From: Pyrinomonadaceae bacterium
Lineage (GTDB): Bacteria; Acidobacteriota; Blastocatellia; Pyrinomonadales; Pyrinomonadaceae
Reading direction: 5' to 3'
NCBI GenBank assembly: GCA_030841085.1
Contig: JAVEDP010000020.1
Span: 149,037 to 213,036 of the forward strand
Length of the DNA stretch: 64,000 bases
Shown here piece after piece: positions 60,420 through 64,000 of the stretch (its first letter is position 1; each line of letters opens with the position of its first letter). A model generated the notes under the pieces. The model searched no databases. It was given only the letters and a program-made list of their open reading frames with translations, and was not told the DNA's origin. Made by a program: the position numbers and the translations under genes.

Positions 60420-63400
60420 CTAGCGAGTCTTTGCCGCCGCTTCTGCATGATTGTTTGAACTCAAACCCCATGCTCCCGAATACCAGAGTCCGCCGGCCGA
60501 CTGTTGTGCAGCAATAGCGACGCAGCCGCTGTCATCCATGCAAGTGGTTCCACCGGCGGCGCCGGCATCCAGTGGAATCATCTGGCTCTTCGCAATAAAT
60601 ACTATCTGCATTGAGCCTTCGTTATCCAGAGCCACCTTAGTTCCGTTTGACATTACTTCGTAGACGTTAGTCTTTGAAGCGAAGGCTGTCGCACCGGAAA
60701 GAAGAGCCGCTCCAGTCAGAGCATTGGTCTCGATCACGTAAACGTGATGAGTCGACGGCTTGCCTGCAACGCAGCGCTTGTCGAGGGAGCCGTCGGGTTT
60801 GTTGCAGCTGCGTACCGTAATGCTAACCGTTCCTTCTGCGTCAGTGCTGGACGAAACATATTGCGCCGAGCTGTCGAACAGACTGCTAACCCAGTTTCTG
60901 CCCAACAGGCCGTCAGCAGAAAAGAACTTGCTGGTGTCCGAACCATCGTTATCAAGCTGCGCACGGCCGGAGAACGATCGTCGTTCATCGGATCGCGCCG
61001 CACTTGATTTAACGACGGAGGGAACGGATGCGTTAGCCGTAGTGGAGTTTGAAGTTCCAACAAACATACCCCTCAGAGTCGAGACAAGGGAATTGTCTGT
61101 TACTGGGGGCGATGCGTTCGTTGCGGCGACCGTAGTTGCCGGCGCGGTCGTCTTTGGCGTTGGCGTTGTGGGCGTGCCCATAATCGTTAATATATTTTTG
61201 GACGCCGGGCCGCCTGTGAAAGCGATGGTACCGCTGAGCATGGTCTTCATAATCGTCTGGGGCAGATCGCCGGCGACGACGGGACCCCAAGCGCTTGAGA
61301 ACCATACTCCACCGCCCAGGCCGTTCGATCTGTAAATAATGATTGACGCGCAGCCGGTTGGCGATCCCGACGGGCAGGTCAGCGTTACGCTCTTAGCGCC
61401 TTGAGTGGACGTGTAGGTGTACGAAGCGCCCGGATTAGCAAAGATCATCTGCATCATCCCGCCGCCATCGAGACCGTTACTTACGCCGCCAGTCGTTTCA
61501 GACAGATTCGTCTTCGCGCTGAAGAACCCGGAACCTGAGGTTGTAGTGCCCCAACCGGATATGGCATTTGTTTTCATGAAGTAGTGGTGAATGGTTGTAT
61601 CAACGCTGCCGTCAGGCTTGTTGTACGTGTCAATCTTGGCGTTGATCTTGCCCTGTGGATTCGTGCACTTGCTGTTGTTGCACTGCACGAAGCCGCCGAA
61701 GGACACGTCTCCGCCAGCCAATCCACCGCTCGTAGTTCCGTTGCCATTCCCGAGATAACCGTTCGCGTAGTAGGTCTGACCCGCGACAGTTGCCAGGCTG
61801 GTCTCGGAGTTGCCGAGCTTCCCGCCCGCGGTCAGCGTATTAGGCTGGCCGGGAACGGCGATAACAATCGGCACGTCGTAGTCGGAGTTGTTGCCGCCGG
61901 GCAAGGCGTATTCACCACCCACGACGACGCGGACGACCAGCGTGATGGCCAGGTTACTGCCGATGTTGTACTGCGACGTTGTGCTCGCGGTTCCCACCGA
62001 CGTGTCGCCTGGATTCACCAGACCGACCGGCAAGTTTTGCGCATTCGAAACAGGGTTGAAGCTCGCGCCATCGTTCGAGCTTACGAAGAACGATACCTTC
62101 GCCTTCGTAATGTCGCCCGCGCACGCGCCCGTGTCTTTGATTGTGGCGTTGAGCGTTAGCGTAGTTGTGCTGCTGGTCGGGCTCGTCGTCCACGAGAAGG
62201 CGGGTCCCGTGTATAGCGACGTGGCGTTTGTGCCCGGTCCCACATTCGTATCCGGCATGATGGTGAACGATGCCGACTGAGTACCCGGGGTGTTGCGATT
62301 AGCATCGGTCCAGGCACCCGTTAGGGCAACCGTTTCAGTTACCGAAGCCGGCGTTTGATTTAGCACTATCGTGAAAGTCGCAACGCCTAAAGCATTGGTC
62401 GTTCCCGTTGTACTCTGCGTACCAATGGTCAAGGTCAAACTCACGCCCTGCAGGAAGACGTTGTTTGAAGTGTCTTTCAGGGTCGCCGTGTAGGTCCCTA
62501 AAAGGCCGCAGGCAAAGTCTTGATTACTGTTGGGGCCGTTGAAGGTGATCAGGGTGGATGCCTTGCTAATGGTGTAAGAGCCGTTGACCGGCGTCACGGT
62601 GAAGTTAATAAGATCAACCCCGCTGGTTACCGGACTGATGGTCGTTACGCTTACTCCCGGTCCCGCAGAACTGGGACTGTTCGTGCAACTCAACCCTCCC
62701 GTGTAGGCGCCCGTCACCGCGCAGGCCGATGGCGAATGACTCGACCCGTCATAGACATTGGAACCCCCGCCGGCTGTCGCCGTCACTGAGGCTTTGTTGA
62801 TGGAGAAGTTCTTGTTGTTGTTGCTGCCCGTGTGGTTGGCATCGCCGGCGTAGGTCGCCGCTGCGTTGGCAGTGCCGAAGTTGGTGTTGTTCGTATAGCT
62901 CGGCGTTAGTGCAGCGCCCTCGCCGTCTGTACCCGTGCTCGACCAGCTGGCCGTGCAAGGCGTCTGCGCCGCACCGTTGTAGGTCACGCTCGCCGGGCAG
63001 ACTACCGTCGTCGTCGACCCTGCCTGGCCAATGGACCATGCACCCGCCACGTAGGTCACTGCAAAGTTGTCCGTGTTCTGATCGACCGTGGCGCTCACCG
63101 CTCCGGAGCCTACCCCAGGACCAACCGAAGCTGGACCGTTTGTACAAGTTAGACCACCCGTATAGACCCCGGTAACCGCACACGCCGTGGTGGCATGCGA
63201 CGCACCGTCGTAAGTGCCACTGTAGCCGCCCGCCGTGGCTGTTACAGAAGCCTTGTTGATGGAGAAGTTCTTGTTGTCGTTGCTGCCCGTGTGGTTGGCA
63301 TCACCTGCGTAGGTCGCCGCTGCGTTGGCAGTGCCGAAGTTGGTGTTGTTCGTATAGCTCGGCGTTAGTGCAGCGCCCTCGGCGTCAGTACCCGTGCTCG

Positions 63401-64000
63401 ACCAGCTGGCCGTGCAGGGCGTCTGCGCCGCACCGTTGTAAGTCACGCTCGCCGGACATACTACTGTCGTCGTCGACCCTGCCTGGCCAATCGACCATGC
63501 ACCCGCCACGTAGGTCACTGCAAAGTTGTCCGTGTTCTGATCGACCGTGGCGGTCACCGCTCCGGAGCCTACCCCAGGACCAACCGAAGCTGGACCGTTT
63601 GTACAAGTTAGACCACCCGTATAGACCCCGGTCACCGCACACGCCAAGGTGGCATGCGACGCACCGTCGTAAGTGCCGCTGTAACCACCCGCCGTCGCCG
63701 TCACCGGCGCCTTGTTGATGGTAAAGCTGTTGCCGGCGTTGGTGATGTTGTAGTTCGAGAGCACACCAGCCGGGCTCAGCGTCGCCGTGATGTGATATGG
63801 GCCACCGGCCACCGTCTCACCCGCGGCGCGGCTGTAGGTCGCCGTCACTGCGTCGGCCACCAGGAAGTTACCGCTGCCGGTAGTCAGTCCCACCGGATCG
63901 CTGTCGCCGTAGGTCTTGCTGTTGGCGTTAGTGGTCCAGGTCGCGTTGCGCGCGTTGATGGTAAAGCTGTTGCCGGCGTTGGTGATGTTGTAGTTCGAGA
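60420..64000 (-). CDS. Giant MBG/Ig-like repeat surface protein (N-terminus outside window)
   Basis: A partial gene: the frame stays open from 60420 to the right edge, so only the C-terminal 1193 residues are seen. The upstream part consists of MBG-type Ig-like domains (YGDSDPVGLTTGSGNF), then tandem blocks with KASVTATAGGYSGTYDGASH, CAVTGVYTGGLTCTNGPAS and STGTDGEGAALTPSYTNNTN. These blocks contain conserved Cys pairs. A unique C-terminal region of about 640 residues follows, with two similar subdomains (YNKPDGSVDTTIHHYFMKTN and CNKPDGSLDKRC). It is probably a secreted or surface-attached adhesin. I see no sorting signal at the C-terminus. Confidence 0.85.
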   Translation of the reverse strand, partial: SNYNITNAGNSFTINARNATWTTNANSKTYGDSDPVGLTTGSGNFLVADAVTATYSRAAGETVAGGPYHITATLSPAGVLSNYNITNAGNSFTINKAPVTATAGGYSGTYDGASHATLACAVTGVYTGGLTCTNGPASVGPGVGSGAVTATVDQNTDNFAVTYVAGAWSIGQAGSTTTVVCPASVTYNGAAQTPCTASWSSTGTDAEGAALTPSYTNNTNFGTANAAATYAGDANHTGSNDNKNFSINKASVTATAGGYSGTYDGASHATTACAVTGVYTGGLTCTNGPASVGPGVGSGAVSATVDQNTDNFAVTYVAGAWSIGQAGSTTTVVCPASVTYNGAAQTPCTASWSSTGTDGEGAALTPSYTNNTNFGTANAAATYAGDANHTGSNNNKNFSINKASVTATAGGGSNVYDGSSHSPSACAVTGAYTGGLSCTNSPSSAGPGVSVTTISPVTSGVDLINFTVTPVNGSYTISKASTLITFNGPNSNQDFACGLLGTYTATLKDTSNNVFLQGVSLTLTIGTQSTTGTTNALGVATFTIVLNQTPASVTETVALTGAWTDANRNTPGTQSASFTIMPDTNVGPGTNATSLYTGPAFSWTTSPTSSTTTLTLNATIKDTGACAGDITKAKVSFFVSSNDGASFNPVSNAQNLPVGLVNPGDTSVGTASTTSQYNIGSNLAITLVVRVVVGGEYALPGGNNSDYDVPIVIAVPGQPNTLTAGGKLGNSETSLATVAGQTYYANGYLGNGNGTTSGGLAGGDVSFGGFVQCNNSKCTNPQGKINAKIDTYNKPDGSVDTTIHHYFMKTNAISGWGTTTSGSGFFSAKTNLSETTGGVSNGLDGGGMMQMIFANPGASYTYTSTQGAKSVTLTCPSGSPTGCASIIIYRSNGLGGGVWFSSAWGPVVAGDLPQTIMKTMLSGTIAFTGGPASKNILTIMGTPTTPTPKTTAPATTVAATNASPPVTDNSLVSTLRGMFVGTSNSTTANASVPSVVKSSAARSDERRSFSGRAQLDNDGSDTSKFFSADGLLGRNWVSSLFDSSAQYVSSSTDAEGTVSITVRSCNKPDGSLDKRCVAGKPSTHHVYVIETNALTGAALLSGATAFASKTNVYEVMSNGTKVALDNEGSMQIVFIAKSQMIPLDAGAAGGTTCMDDSGCVAIAAQQSAGGLWYSGAWGLSSNNHAEAAAKTR
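62791..63708. repeat. Two tandem 459-bp coding repeats in the surface protein
   Basis: The block starting GCTTTGTTGATGGAGAAGTT at 62791 is repeated at 63250 and again begins at 63709: 459 bases, 153 codons, in frame. The two full copies are nearly identical over long stretches, indicating recent duplication or conversion. Confidence 0.85.

Noticed and set aside
61584..62159. 191-codon plus-strand frame inside the surface-protein gene
   Set aside because: Antisense to the repeat protein; no start signal or family resemblance.
1..64000. tRNA or rRNA genes
   Set aside because: No cloverleaf with a TTCGA-type loop or conserved rRNA stretch was noticed by eye; a covariance scan could still find one.

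Overview
The window looks like chromosomal DNA of a GC-rich, aerobic, Gram-negative bacterium, most likely an Acidobacteriota member close to the Blastocatellia/Pyrinomonadales. This is inference from gene style and organisation, not from a marker gene: an ECF sigma factor beside a zinc-ribbon/TonB-C fusion, a b6-type menaquinol complex with a giant multiheme cytochrome c, OmpA, MsbA and Ig-like (MBG) envelope proteins, IS1-type transposase remnants, and intergenic gaps packed with inverted-repeat 'word' elements.

Layout. 1-10.2 kb: ECF sigma factor and Zn-ribbon/TonB protein; coaD with an aminotransferase; metH behind a candidate structured leader RNA; two lipid-metabolism enzymes. 10.2-28.2 kb: a long respiratory block on the plus strand. 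It holds the Rieske protein, cytochrome b6-like and subunit-IV-like proteins, an octaheme cytochrome c, a cupredoxin lipoprotein, heme A synthesis (ctaA, ctaB), cytochrome c oxidase subunits II, I, III, a second III and IV, small accessory proteins, a DUF420/CtaM-like protein and a HEAT/lipoyl-like membrane protein. Together they describe electron flow from quinol through the Rieske/b complex, multiheme c and possibly the cupredoxin to an A-type oxidase, with its own cofactor assembly. A ferredoxin lies convergent to the block.

28.4-44.6 kb: a glycine-zipper stress-type protein with a tiny zinc-ribbon membrane protein, an M14 metallopeptidase, an EamA transporter, the pyruvate dehydrogenase operon (E1 alpha, E1 beta, E2) on the minus strand with promoter and terminator, an HD-GYP/GAF/GGDEF protein, a YyaL/DUF255 protein, and a translationally coupled secreted pair (DUF3142 plus a TPR-like protein). 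44.9-50.6 kb: ETF-quinone oxidoreductase, the yicC-gmk-rpoZ cluster and an MsbA-type ABC exporter.

50.7-53.9 kb is a visibly AT-richer accessory patch and the most interesting part. A 56-residue secreted or membrane peptide gene is transcribed divergently from a TPR protein with a C-terminal Fis-type helix-turn-helix. The pair is bracketed by two same-orientation C-terminal remnants of an IS1-type transposase. The arrangement resembles a peptide/TPR-receptor signalling module and is the best candidate here for an undescribed system. 53.9-60.2 kb: response regulator, small envelope proteins, OmpA-like protein and a sensor kinase. 60.4-64.0 kb: the C-terminal part of a very large MBG/Ig-like surface protein with 459-bp tandem repeats, running off the right edge.

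Most intergenic gaps in the first 57 kb contain short inverted repeats of about a dozen sequence families, several used repeatedly. In some places these elements supply the start codon or ribosome-binding region of the next gene.
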